Assembly: GCF_018812025.1 (NCBI RefSeq)
Contig: NC_063052.1
Location: 18,311,414-18,375,413 of the forward strand
Direction of reading: 5' to 3'
Source: Megalobrama amblycephala
Taxonomy: Eukaryota; Chordata; Actinopteri; Cypriniformes; Xenocyprididae
DNA: 64,000 nucleotides
Below the pieces are notes generated by a model. That model had not been told where the DNA came from and did not search any database. It saw nothing but the letters and a program-made list of their open reading frames with translations. The position numbers and the translations under genes are program-made. Positions within the stretch are counted from its first letter, which is position 1, and each line of letters starts with the position of its first letter. Positions 25,832 to 37,078 of this stretch are shown in pieces.

Positions 25832-25993
25832 TCCTGGAGGTTTACATCCTGCAAAGTTCAGCTCCAACTCTAATCAAACACACCTGAACCTGATAATAAA
25901 GGTGTCCTGGATTTCTTGAAAATGTCAAGAAAGTGTGTTGGAACAGGGCTGGAACAAAAATCTGTGTGAAGATAGCCCTCAAGGAGCACGGTT
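25832..25993. repeat. Short MITE with CTCCTGGAGG/CCTCAAGGAG ends
   Basis: Left GCTCCTGGAGGTTTACATCC and right GCCCTCAAGGAGCACGG are roughly inverted. CCAACTCTAATCAAACACAC in the middle is a widespread fish repeat motif, also seen at 39009-39193. Confidence 0.5.
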
Positions 25994-26518
25994 AAGGCTG
26001 ATTTCTACTTCTGCGTCAAGTGTACGCCGTAGCTACGGCGTAGGCTGTGTGTACCAAGAAATAGCCTATGACGTAGCCTGACGTGCACCTCTTCAAAAAT
26101 GTCATGTATTCTACGCGGACCGCAGGCGCTGTGATTGGTCTGCTAGAATCCCTCCCTCAGGTAAAAAAAAAACTGGTGCAGAACACTCGGAGAAGAGCGA
26201 GCGTTTTCAATTTCCATAGGAATGAAAAAATGCTCTGTTTCAGGGGACACATGCAGTCATAATGCAACAAAAGTCGTTACCTATTTGCTGCTTCTCTGCT
26301 GGTTCTATTTGTAAGCTTCTCTGACAACGTACATGACAAGCTGCTTCTTCTTCGGCTTTTGCCTTGATATGCAACATGTCCGTGGACACTGCCTACTAGT
26401 GGTCTGCATGCACGTCGACGCAGACAACGACGCAGAAGTATAAATGAAAACAGACGCATAGCCTACGGCGCAGAGGCTCCTGCGTAGGTCTGATGCAGAA
26501 GTATAAATCAGTCTTTAG
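25994..26518. mobile_element. MITE with GATTTCTACTTCTGCGTC ends (about 525 bp)
   Basis: The left end CTGATTTCTACTTCTGCGTC is inverted at the right as GATGCAGAAGTATAAATCAG. Secondary GTAGCTACGGCGTAGGC and GCATAGCCTACGGCGC blocks also pair. The 60-codon minus ORF inside is incidental. Confidence 0.6.
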
Positions 26519-27118
26519 CTACCCTTGTTCTACAGCCTTATCTCAAATCCACATTAATTTAATTTCCAAATGACTATGAGGCCCTGGTGAGACAACCTGA
26601 CTTTAGAAGAGTGCTCTGACCTGTATATACTGCTCTGTTGTGCACAATCCTTCACAGTAATATGAACGAAGGGAGTTTTTAAGAAGAGGAAGAGCTCCAT
26701 CACATTTGACCTTTGAGAATGGCCCTTCTGTCATCATTTTAAAGTTTTCCTGTGCCCTTTGACCCCTTTATCTATTTTCAGAGAGTGAAGAGTTTCCTTC
26801 AGGAGTTCTTGGCTGCTTTTTGAGGATTTTCGGCAAAGGGAAGGCGAGAGGCATCAAGGACGTTTAGATAAAGAACTTCATTGGTGGAGGGAAACCTTGG
26901 AGAGATAAATAGAATCAAGGGAATTGGAGATGAGAAGAGGGAATGTTAAACACATCCACATGTGATCCGATAAGCATTGTGTAACATACTAAGGCGTAAA
27001 CAAGGGCTTTTTGTTAAATTTCATTCCAGCTTTTCTTATGATTAATTGTCTTTCTATTAAATGTAAAAACAATCTTGGAACATCACAAAGGATAATTTGT
27101 GCTGGCAGGTTAAATGTA
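26519..27118. other. Intergenic, no gene recognised
   Basis: Unique sequence with ATTTGACCTTTGAGAA and TTTGACCCCTTTATC, which look like nuclear-receptor half-sites. No evidence of function. Confidence 0.3.
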
Positions 27119-27991
27119 ATGCTTGTCAGGGTTCTGTCACTTCAGTCTGGTTTATTCTTGGTTTTGTGACAGAGCCCTGACACTCATGTATCGTCTTGTC
27201 TTTGTGTGAGCGTGCAGCTTTCAGTGTGCTTGAGCCGTGTGCTCTCTTGTCCAAATGCTTTGTTTCATATGTGGAGCATGGTGTTCTGTCTAGTTCGGAC
27301 ATTCACGCTCTGTGTTTTATCTGTTGGTGTGAGTGCACGTGTTGAGCGTTCATTCAGTCGCAGTGCGCTCTTGTCTCATGTGTTTTTGTGAACTGCCTGG
27401 TTTGTTTTCATTTTCCAGGTGTTCTTGTGTTGTCGTGTTCTATGTAGCACGTGGTTCGCGTATTCATTTGCTGCGTCCTTTCATGTTATGTTTTGTGTAA
27501 AAGTGATTGTGTTTGCTGGCCATGTGCTCCTGGGGGGCATTCCAGAAAGCAAGGTTAACTTACCGTCACATATACCCTGAACTCTCGGTTAATTAACCTA
27601 AACCTTGCTTAATCGAGGTATGCTGGTACCAAAAACATGTCCGGGAGTAAGAAAAAGCATGCCATTCAACTTCCTTCTTCTTCTTTTGTTTAATGGCGAT
27701 TTACATAACCTACTTAGTGCAACTATTTGGTGATTGTGCAATCATTTTTTCAATCTTTTCATTTAATAAGTAATCTTTATTCACAGAGAATAAGAATTAT
27801 ATTGTTTACAATGCGAAACCAGATAAGATATCGCATATGTATTTTATTATAGAAATTATAGCATAGAAAATGTCCTGTTATAAAAAGGAAAAAAAGCAGA
27901 TCCATGTGTGAGATAACAGTAAAATAAATACATATATTACAATTGAATAAACGTTTAAAGATTACCGCTTTATAATAGTGCTATATACATA

Positions 27992-28335
27992 CAGTCAAAC
28001 CAAAAATTATTCAAATGTTTTTGATATTTTTGGTATATTTTTATTAGTGGGTGCAGGAAACTCATGTAAGTGAGGATAGCAAAATAAAGTAAACTGTGAC
28101 ATCTTATACCCATACTTCATACAGTGGACTACCAGTAAAATTGATAAAAATTTATCCAGACACTTTGACCTGACCATGTTTTGCTTAAGTGTTATCATAA
28201 TTAAGATTATTTTTTCTGACACAGTTTAACTCTGAGATCTTGTCATATTTCATTACCATTTTTAAAAACTATAGTGAATAAACTGTATTAATGAATGAAA
28301 TGTTCAAGGTGTCTGAATAAATTTTGGTTTGACTG
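27992..28335. mobile_element. Mariner/Tc1-type MITE (344 bp)
   Basis: CAGTCAAACCAAAAATTATTC at the left and ATAAATTTTGGTTTGACTG at the right are inverted, flanked by TA on both sides (27990-27991, 28336-28337) as expected of Tc1/mariner insertion. No transposase. Confidence 0.75.
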
Positions 28336-28369
28336 TATATAAATACATATACCTACATATATATACATA

Positions 28370-29909
28370 CAGTGGGTATAGAAAAGAATCACCCCCCCTT
28401 TAAAATAATACACATTTTGTTGCTTTGCAGCCTGAAATTGAGACAGACACCGTTTTGTTTTATCCAGCTGTATTTATGCTTTACAACTTATAACATCCAA
28501 GTGAAAGATATAACCCCAGCATGTCAGAAAAAAAAAAAAAGAAAAAAATTAAAAAAACAGAATCACTGAGTTGGAAAAAGGATCACCCCCCTCCTAAAAA
28601 TGACTTGAATACTCAATCAGGTGTAGCTAAACACCTTCTCAATGGCACACAAAGTCATTTGACTTTCAACTGTGATCAGATGTGGTCATTTTGATTAGCT
28701 CAGCATGAAAAGAGCAACTAAAGCAAACAATCAACTATGGGCACTGTCAAAAGATCTCCGGGATAAAGTTGTGGACAGGCACAAGTCAGGAGATGGATAC
28801 AAAAACATTTAAAAAATCAATGCCTAGAAGCACAGTGAAGTCTATCATAAACAAGTGGAAGGTATTTGGTACAGTACAGACCCTCCCTGAATCAGGATGT
28901 TGCTCCAAACTGGATGAAAGAGCCAGGAGGAAACTGGTCAAAGAGGCTACCAAGAGGCCTACAGCAACTCTGAAGCAGTTGCAGGAATTAATGACAAAGA
29001 GTGGTCATTGTGTGCATATGACAACAATATCACAAATTCTACACAAATGTGGATTGTTTGGGAGGGTTGCAAGAAAAAAGCCACTCCTCAAAAAAGTCCA
29101 CATGCAGTCACTACTTGAAGATTCTGAGGCCACGTGTAAAAAAGTGTTATGGCCAGATGAGACTAAAATTGAATTATTTGGCCTTAACACCAAACAATAT
29201 GTCTGGCAGAAATCCAATACAGCTCACCATCCAAATAACACCATTCCTACGGTAAAGCACGGAGGTGGTAATGTCCTGGTGTTTCTCTGCAGCAGGGACT
29301 TGTCAGGATAGAAGGAAAAATGGACGGGGCAAAATAGGATGAGTAAATGAGGAAAATCTGCTGCCCTCTACCAGAAAGTTGTCAATGGGAAGAAGGTTTA
29401 CCTTCCAACATGACAATGACCCAAAGCACACATCAAAAACTGACCGCACAGTGGTTGAAGGAGAAAAATGTCAATGTCCAGAGCCCAGACTTAAACCCAA
29501 TTGAAAATCTGTGGAATGATTTGAAGACTGTAGTTCACAAACGGTCACCATCAATTTAACTGATCTTGAGCAGTTCTGCAAAGAAGAGTAGGCAAATATT
29601 GCAAAGTCTAGATGTGCAAAGTTAGTAGAGACATATCCCAACAGACTAAAGGCTGTAATTAAAGCAAAAGGTGGTTTAATTAAATACTGACACAATGGGG
29701 TGATCCTTTTTCCAACTCGGTTATTCTGGTTTTAATTTTTTTTTTTTTTTTTCTGAGATGCTGGAGTTATATCTTTCACTTGAATGTTATAAGTTGTAAA
29801 GAGTAAATACAGCTGGATAAAACAAAACTGTGCCCGTCTTCATTCCAGGCTGCAAAGCAACAAAATGTGATTATTTTAAAGAGGGGGTGATTATTTTCTA
29901 TACCCACTG
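28370..29909 (+). mobile_element. Tc1-type transposon with long inverted ends (about 1.54 kb)
   Basis: CAGTGGGTATAGAAAAGAATC at the left and TTTTCTATACCCACTG at the right, flanked by TA on both sides. The inverted ends extend about 200 bp inward with internal repeats (GATCACCCCC near 28580 and its inverse near 29700), so the ends are IR/DR-like. The transposase inside is broken (see next entry). Confidence 0.85.
28700..29690 (+). pseudogene. Broken Tc1 transposase
   Basis: Plus-strand frames resemble Tc1 transposase in order: helix-turn-helix region (STVKSIINKWKVFGTVQ), then KLVKEATKRPTATLKQLQEL, the first catalytic Asp (LWPDETKIELFG), GLNTKQYVW, KHGGG, the second Asp (QHDNDPKH) and the Glu (NPIENLW). 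The DDE residues survive, but stop codons near the start and frameshifts around 29310-29400 and 29560 break the frame, so no active protein is expected. The longest open piece is 28769-29311. Confidence 0.8.
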
Positions 29910-30489
29910 TACATGCAGGTTATGTTCAGAGAGTAAGTTGCTATGGCTACTTAGATACCCTGAAAGTTACCTCCATTTTGGTAACCGTAAGTTGAGGTTA
30001 TCTGCTTACTTACACTTAAACATACCCGGGTATGTCACATAACCTGCTTTCTGGAATACCCCCTATTTTTTGTGAGCGTATGGCTTGTTATGTTTGTTTC
30101 TATGTGCCATATGCTCTCCTGTCTATTGACTAACCCCACACTTTGTTATCTGACTATTGGATTATTTGCCCCACCTATCCTTCCTCGTCACCCTCCTAAT
30201 TTGCTCTCCTATTTATTCTCCCTGTGTTTTCTGTCCTGTGCCAGTTCGCTGTTACGCTCCACGTGTGATATCCTGTTCCCAGCCTTGTCGTGGCCTGCCC
30301 TGCTCCTAGCCTTGCTGTGTCCTGCACCCAGCCTTGTGCTCAAGCCCTATTCTACCTGCTGTGCTGGAGGCCTTGGTGTTTTTCCCCCTATGGGGTAGAA
30401 TAGTTTGTCTTTTGTTTCATTTTCTAAATAAAGAACATTGAAGTGCATCTCTGCTTTTGGGTCCTCGCTTTCCAGAACTATTCCTGACA

Positions 30490-33400
30490 ATGCTCTTTTG
30501 TGAAAATCATGATTATGTAAAGAGTTGCACTGAACTCCAGCACAGAACCCCCATATCAGACTGTGGTCTACTGCATTCAATATTCTGTTCATAATAGATT
30601 GAAGGCTCTAGGAATGGTTCCAGAATTGATGACTTTTGGTAAACATTAGCTATTATAATTTTTAGTGTCTTGTTAGGTGGTCAAATGTTAAAGCACATTT
30701 AGTAAAAAAGGGAGGGCAATGTGTTGCTGGATAAGACCATAGCTATTTTCACACAAGCTTCATTAGACAACAGTCATAATGGTACACATGCAAGACTAAC
30801 TGTGACCTTCTGATGGAAACATTAGACACATGTTGCCACACATCCAATTTTCCCTATATATTAGAAGAAAATAGATAGATGATTCAGCTGCCCATGTACT
30901 CAAATAATAGCTGGGTTTCCATCTGCCCCTGCCAAAAAAAAAAAAAAAAAAGGAGGGTTAAAAATATTCATTGACAGTCCAAAGATCAGCTTCCATGGAG
31001 AATCCATGTTAAAGTGCCATGGAATGGGAGATGGAAAGGAACTAGATGGATAGATAGAATGGGGTCATAGCAAAACAATCCAAATATAAAAAGGGCATCA
31101 CCCTGGGAGGATCAGCACCTCAGTACAGTTGATCTCCCCATGCTAAAGGCTGGAAACAGTAATGACGATTTCTAAACTCACTGATGCTTGAGTACAGCAA
31201 ATGACGACCTAGTAACAGCTCAGAGCCAAAGGCCTCATTGTGTCTGCACCTTGATTTATTTAGAGGGATCAGACAAATATGGCATTATTCCTAAGGTTAG
31301 CATTCCCTAGTGTATTCCAGTTATAATTTGCTTTGGAAAAAAGCTTTATCAGTGTAATTTAATGTCAGCATATGCTGTGATATGCCCTTCTGCCCTCTTC
31401 ACAGCAGTAAAATGTACACTAAAAAACACCAAAAAGTGCATGGCAATACTTTTTTTGCACATTTTTTTAAGTTGGAGTAGCATATACCATGGTACATGAA
31501 TATGGCAATCCTTCAGTACTATGGTAACATTCCTGTCCAAAAATTAACCCCATCCCTTCCTTTAAACCTATTCCTACACATAAGTTATGCCTAAAATCAG
31601 AGGGAAATGATAGGTGAATAACACTAATGTAGAAGCACCAAATCCTGACTGTAAACTTAAACTTGACATAAACTGTACACTTGTCCCTCAAATCTGATCG
31701 ATTGGTTGATTGGAATGTTGTTCCAGGATCAACAAAGATGTTGATGCTGGAACATGTTGTACTTGATAAAATCAGGTTCTGCTGTATGCATCAAAGTAGC
31801 TTACTATTTTATACCAACACTGTACTATTGTACTGCTGCAACACTTTTCCTGCAGCAGTGGGCCAAACCGACACAAATCTGAGAAACTCACACAAAGCAC
31901 TTAACCATGACAGCTGATGAGGCAATGGATTCAGAGACTTAAGTGAATTAACTCACAATGTCAAACTTCTTACCACCCAGCAATTAATCAAGTTGCTCTT
32001 TGGCATCCGTTCATGAAAGACACATGGGAGTGGCTGATGTTTGTCTGACAACCAACTTTCTTCTGAAAATACTGGCGATGACAACTCTTTGGACAAGTAG
32101 TATTTTTGTGGTTTTAGTAGATCTTGCATAGTCAGCGATATTTAAACTACAACAGTCCTATATAAGAGACCAGGCACCTAGCAGCAATATGTAGCTTTAT
32201 TGCTGCCTTAAACTTTAAATGAAAGCTGACATCTATAAAACCATTACAAAAAATATATATATTATATTTATTTTAATTTATTTTATTTTATTTTAATATA
32301 TATATATATATATATATTATATTACATTAAATAAATAGTGTTTTATAAATGGCAGGGTGATTAACTGTTATAAAAGTATAACTGTATATAAAAATATATT
32401 AACTGTTATTTACTATTCACATTAAAACCAGCACCATTGTATGATTAACACCAAAATTTGTGAACATCTCTAAACTGTTTTTATAAAATGGATATTCCAA
32501 AATTTGAACTGATGATCCACATTCAAAGATAAATAATTCAACTTTTGAGGTTTGCTGAGACAAAGACCTTTTTACACCAAATGTGAGACAAATCTCATCA
32601 GAAAGTTTTATTCATGCCAAGAGTGAAACAAACATCATTCAGCCTAAATAAAGAATGAAAATTCACAGGCTTCCTATAATCAAAAATTAAATTCGGTGTG
32701 AATACGCCTTATTGAAAGAAACACTTCACCGTTACAAGTGATTCCATATGGTATTGTGAGGTAATGAGCAGTTTTCTGTGTTTGGGTGGTTGAATTGTGA
32801 GTAACATATTAGTGTTACTAGATTAAACTGTGTTTTATGTTATCACATGGTGTATGGAGTGCATGGGAGGAGTTGAAGGACAGGTCAGAGGTCGTCGGTT
32901 AAATCCTCTGAAGCGTGGTGGAGCCGAGTGACAAAACCAGAGTGGGCACCCAGGGGCCCATAGGATAAAGGTGTAACCAACATCTGCAACCCATTGCGCC
33001 CCCAATTATCCTCGGGTGAACCTCATGGAAAATACGACACAACCAGCTGGAATGTAAACACAACCCAATGGGAACTCCCATTTATTTTCTCTCTTGCGTG
33101 AGCAGCAAACTCTATTTTGTTCTGTTTTTCTTCCTTTCCTCGTTTTGCTCTTGGCTGTTCTTGTTTTAATGTAGATAGACAGCACAAGTCCCTTTCATTA
33201 GCACATATCCCATTGCAATTACCCATGTTTAGAATCATTCCATTGTTCGGCACGCGGTACCTGATTCACTCTCTCCTGTTTTCCCAGGAAGTGCCAGTTA
33301 CTGCAACAGTTGAAATGATGCACTCTTTTTAGGTTTCGCTGGTGTTTCTATTCAGGGTACATTGAGTCTAAAATATAGAAACTCTCCACAACAGTGAACA

Positions 33401-34561
33401 CATTTGTGTACACATGAAGTCACACCACAGGTCTGCAGCCCAGCTGTCTCCGGTGAGGGTCTAGGCTTTAAAGACCTACCAATCTCACAGACACCAGCAG
33501 ATTTATCCTAGCAATCCAAATAAACTCCACATACCAGATTTGGCAAATCCTAATGATTCCAAATGCTGAAGCAATTATGGTGTATTGACAGGGTGTGAGA
33601 AACCGTTGTCAACCAGTTCAATTTGACTAGACTGTGCTGTGCAACTGATAAACAAACCAATTAACATTTCCAAAAAGAGAAAACAACATGTTATCAGGTA
33701 GGGAGTATGTTTTGGTTAACAGTATGGGCATTTAAATGAAAGAGAAAGTGAAAAAAGTAATGCTTTTCACTTTAGAATACTGATCCAAATACTTAGTAAT
33801 TCCTTCTGAAGGATTTGGTAATACTTGAGTCATTACTAGTGGGTCTTCACTTTAAAATTAATTATATATTATGCATTATTCACATTAATTATGAACCTCT
33901 AAATAGTATTTCTCTGGCAGGTATGAAAAGAATAGTAGTTATTGATTAGCTAACAGTGAACTACCCAATTCGACTGAGCGCTATTACTTACTAATTTGTT
34001 ATTCAGAGTTTCTTTTTAGTTAATAGTAGTTACTAGAATTTTAATAGTGTGTTACTCATTGTTCCTGTGTAGATATTCATTAATGACAGAACAGTATTCT
34101 AAAGTTTTATCGCTTTTTGTCATTTCTATTAATATCAGACATCCTGTTTTACTAATTTATTCTTTTTGTCAAGAATTAACCTCTACTCTTGACATTTGAT
34201 AATGTTACACAGCTTTTTTATGATACATTGCATGTATTTTTCCTCATTTGTAAGTCAGTTCTTCACCAGTTGTGCCAATCCTCAATGAAGGTTATGTATT
34301 CATGTACAGTATATGTCCTATACATGCTTCCTATATGTGCATGTAATGCTTTAGTTCCAGATTTTTCAGTGATGGTGTAACTGAGGGGTATGCAGCTGCG
34401 ATTCAATTCAAGGCGTCTCAGAGCTTTGGTATAAAACCCATCACATGTGTTACTGTACATCTTCAGGGAGTCTTAATGGCCCTTTTCTGCTCACAACAAT
34501 CTACTGCAAAAAGGAAAAAAGGACAACAGAAAGTCCTTGACTGAAAAAACATGGAGTCCCA
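30490..34561. other. Intergenic, no gene recognised
   Basis: About 4 kb without a gene. It holds a poly(A) run at about 30934-30950, a (TA)-rich patch at 32268-32325 and short ORFs with no recognisable domain. The region around 31430-31660 (CATGGTACATGAATATGG, ACTATGGTAACATTCC) resembles a common fish repeat. Confidence 0.4.
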
Positions 34562-35523
34562 CACTGTAAAAAAGAATTGTTGGTTTAACTTAAAAAAGTA
34601 AGTTGATTGGTTGTCTTAAAGGATTAGTTCACTTTCAAATAAAATGTTCCTGATTAGAAATTAGAGGAATTAAGAGAAATTAAGGTTTTTGATGAAAACA
34701 TTCCAGGATTATTCTCCTTATAGTGGACTTCAATGGCCTCCAAACGGTTGAAGGTCAAAATTGCAGTTTCAGTGCAGCTTCAAAGGGCTTTAAAGGATAC
34801 CAGACAAGGAATAAGGGTCTAGCGAAATGATTGGTCATTTTCGAAAAAAATGTAAATGTATATGCTTTATATAAACAAATGATCACCTTCCAAGTGGTTC
34901 CGCCAAAACCACACTTTCGTATTCTTCAAAAAGCTTACGCTGTATGTCCTACGCCTTCCCTATTCTACTTACGGAAAAAATGGAACTGGCACTGCGTTCA
35001 TTCCATAAGTTGAATAGGGAAGGCTTAGGACATATAGCGTAAGAGAACCACTTGGAAGGCAATCATTTGTTTATATAAAACAAACTTTTTTCGAAAATGG
35101 ACGATCGTTTCACTAGATAAGACCCTTATTCCTCGTCTGGTATCGTTTAAAGCTCTCTGAAGCTGCACTGAAACTATAATTTTGACCTTCAACCATTTGG
35201 AGGCCATTGAAGTCCACTATAAGGAGAATAATCCTGGAATGTTTTCATCAAAAACCTTAATTTCTTTTCGACCAAAGAAAGAAAGACATGAACATCTTGG
35301 ATGACATGGGGGTGAGTAAATTATCAGAAAAATTTTATTTGAAAGTGAACTAATCCTTTAAAATGTTGAGTTCATTGAAATTAAAATTTTGAGTTAATAC
35401 AATGAAGGCGATTGATTTAATCAACAGAAACTCAAAATATTATGTTATCTGAACCACATTACCTAAATTGATTTGACAAAAGAAAAAATGTTGTGATAAA
35501 TCATGAAAATAATTTTTACAGTG
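34562..35523. mobile_element. CACTGTAAAAAA element interrupted by a TTAA palindrome
   Basis: Starts CACTGTAAAAAAGAATTG and ends AATTTTTACAGTG. The interior is split by a TTAA element at 34616-35361. Same termini as 15443-15934. Flanking duplications not identified. Confidence 0.6.
34616..35361. mobile_element. Palindromic TTAA MITE of the TTAAAGGATTAG family (746 bp)
   Basis: TTAAAGGATTAGTTCACTTTC at the left is inverted at the right as GAAAGTGAACTAATCCTTTAA. Arms pair over about 350 bp each around about 34985 (ACTTCAATGG ... CCATTGAAGT). It is a sister family of the TTAAAGGGTTAG elements and also occurs at 56199-57624. Confidence 0.8.
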
Positions 35524-35529
35524 CATCTA

Positions 35530-35978
35530 ATGTGTGAGCTCTCTGTGGAAAATGCAGTCTTTCATCTCTCCTCTCACACACCCCTCCACTTGGTCCATGA
35601 TTAGACTTGTCAGAGCTGCAAAAAAATGCATCCCATTAGCCAGTTTGTGTGCCAATGAAAAAGCGCAGGGAAAAACAAGACATAAGTGTCATAATGAAAA
35701 GGTCTGGACAACAAACCAAACTTCTGACAGTCACTTGTGGTTTGATTATGTAACGCTGAAGGAGGAGATGTGTGCAGCTGGAGTGTTAGTCTCTGCACTG
35801 ACTTCAATTAAAAAGAGAGAGAGAGTACGCCAAGACGAAACCAAGAATGCGCTGCTGGCCAAGATACAGATGGCAGAGAATGTGTAATGTCAGAATATTG
35901 CAAGTCTTCAAGGAACAGACAAAAAAAGCATGGAGTTATCAAGTTAAATGAGACTTGCTAAATGCTAAGTTAATAAGG
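35530..35978. other. Intergenic, no gene recognised
   Basis: A 117-codon ORF (35534-35887 plus) has no recognisable domain and no splice or start context that favours it. Considered chance. Confidence 0.4.
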
Positions 35979-36270
35979 TTAAAGGTGCAGTAAGTGATTT
36001 CTGAGAAACGCTGTTGATATTTGAAATCATCAAAACAAACATGCCACAAGCCAAAAGGATCACACCCCTATCTTGACAGCAAAATAGAACTTGCCGCCCA
36101 TCAATTGTAGACAGAATCATTGATTATAATGGGTTCTATGTGTTTTGACATGAATTTGGATTTGAGTAACCTACCAGTTTACACTAATGCGACGAGAATC
36201 AATGGTGTATGATTTTCACAGAAGTGACTGTTTACTTCAGTGTTTCTGTCAGCATTGTGTAGGGCAGTTG
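35979..36270. repeat. Left half of a TTAA MITE (TTAAAGGTGCAGTAAG family)
   Basis: Begins TTAAAGGTGCAGTAAGTGATT. The matching inverted right end is not present, so this is a truncated copy. Right boundary approximate. Confidence 0.5.
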
Positions 36271-36523
36271 CCAAAGTTCAAGTGAAAACAGCTTTTTTTC
36301 TTGTTCTTGTTTTCTTTTGGAAAAATTATGAATGCTTCTTGTTTGCTGATTGACTGCAGTTTGTGATAATCTACACAATTACTTATGATAATGATATTTT
36401 AACTATCCAGTCAAATCAAATCTGTTATGTGGCATTAAATGGCATGCTTTTTAAATTATATATGTGAATAATAATAATAGACCAAAATTTATAAATAAAA
36501 ATGAATAATATACACCACAGATC

Positions 36524-36965
36524 AAAAATTTGGGGTCTGTAAGGTTTTTTTGTTTTGGAAAGAAGTCTGTTATATGCTCACTATGACTGCATTAATTGGA
36601 TCAAAAATGTAAAAACAATAATATTGTGAAATATTACTACAGTTTCAAAGAACTGTTTTCTATTTCCATGTATTTTAAAATGTATTTTTTTCCCTGTCAA
36701 GGCAAAGCTCCATTAATCCACTCTTCAGTGTCAAAAGATCATTCAGAACTCATGCTAATATGCTGATTTGGTGCTCAAGAAACATTTTTCTTCTTCTTCT
36801 TATTATTATTATTATCTGAAAATAGTTGTGCTGCTTATAGAAAATGTGGAATGTGTAAGGGATGTTTTTATCAAGATTTTTGATGTAAATTTTATGAAAT
36901 GGAAAAATAGAACTGTACATTATTTTAACACTGGTCTACACTTTTTTAAAAGTCGTCTGCTTCAG
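36524..36965. repeat. Diverged copy of the repeat at 54422-55367
   Basis: Shares the order ATCAAAAATTTGGGGTC, TAATATTGTGAAATATTAC, TCAGTGTCAAAAGATCATTC, GGTGCTCAAGAAACATTTTT with the 54422-55367 element. Termini are lost. Confidence 0.5.
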
Positions 36966-37078
36966 AGATAAAATGTGTTATTTATTATGTATTTTGATGC
37001 ACTGAATTCAAATATGACAACTGTTAAAAACAACTACTTTTTCTAAGTTATTACGTTTTTACATTTTACTTCTATGTA
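36966..37078. other. Flank of the second Tc1 element
   Basis: Short AT-rich stretch with nothing recognisable. Confidence 0.3.

Larger units (their letters stand above)
27532..30063. mobile_element. Element with GGGGGNATTCCAGAAAGC inverted ends, inserted in the LTR
   Basis: The left end GGGGGGCATTCCAGAAAGC is answered by GCTTTCTGGAATACCCCC at the right. It interrupts the solo LTR and is itself interrupted by two TA-inserting elements. Once those are removed it is about 0.6 kb with no coding capacity. Target duplication not resolved. Confidence 0.6.
27124..30489 (+). mobile_element. Solo LTR (about 0.84 kb) split by nested insertions; 5-bp target duplication
   Basis: Starts TGTCAGGGTTCTGTCAC and ends AATAAAG (near 30426) ... 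CTATTCCTGACA, giving the TG...CA ends expected of an LTR. It is flanked by a perfect 5-bp duplication, ATGCT, at 27119-27123 and 30490-30494. Removing the insertion at about 27532-30063 leaves one LTR of roughly 836 bp. There is no gag/pol or partner LTR, so recombination left a solo LTR. Family not assigned. Confidence 0.75.

Noticed and set aside
28370..29909. Active Tc1 transposon
   Set aside because: Ends and DDE residues are present but the transposase frame is broken by stops and frameshifts.
32880..33010. Possible tRNA or small RNA gene (GGTTAAATCC)
   Set aside because: No cloverleaf or A/B box pair could be drawn.
35534..35887. 117-codon plus-strand ORF
   Set aside because: No recognisable domain, no splice context, and composition like the surrounding intergenic DNA.
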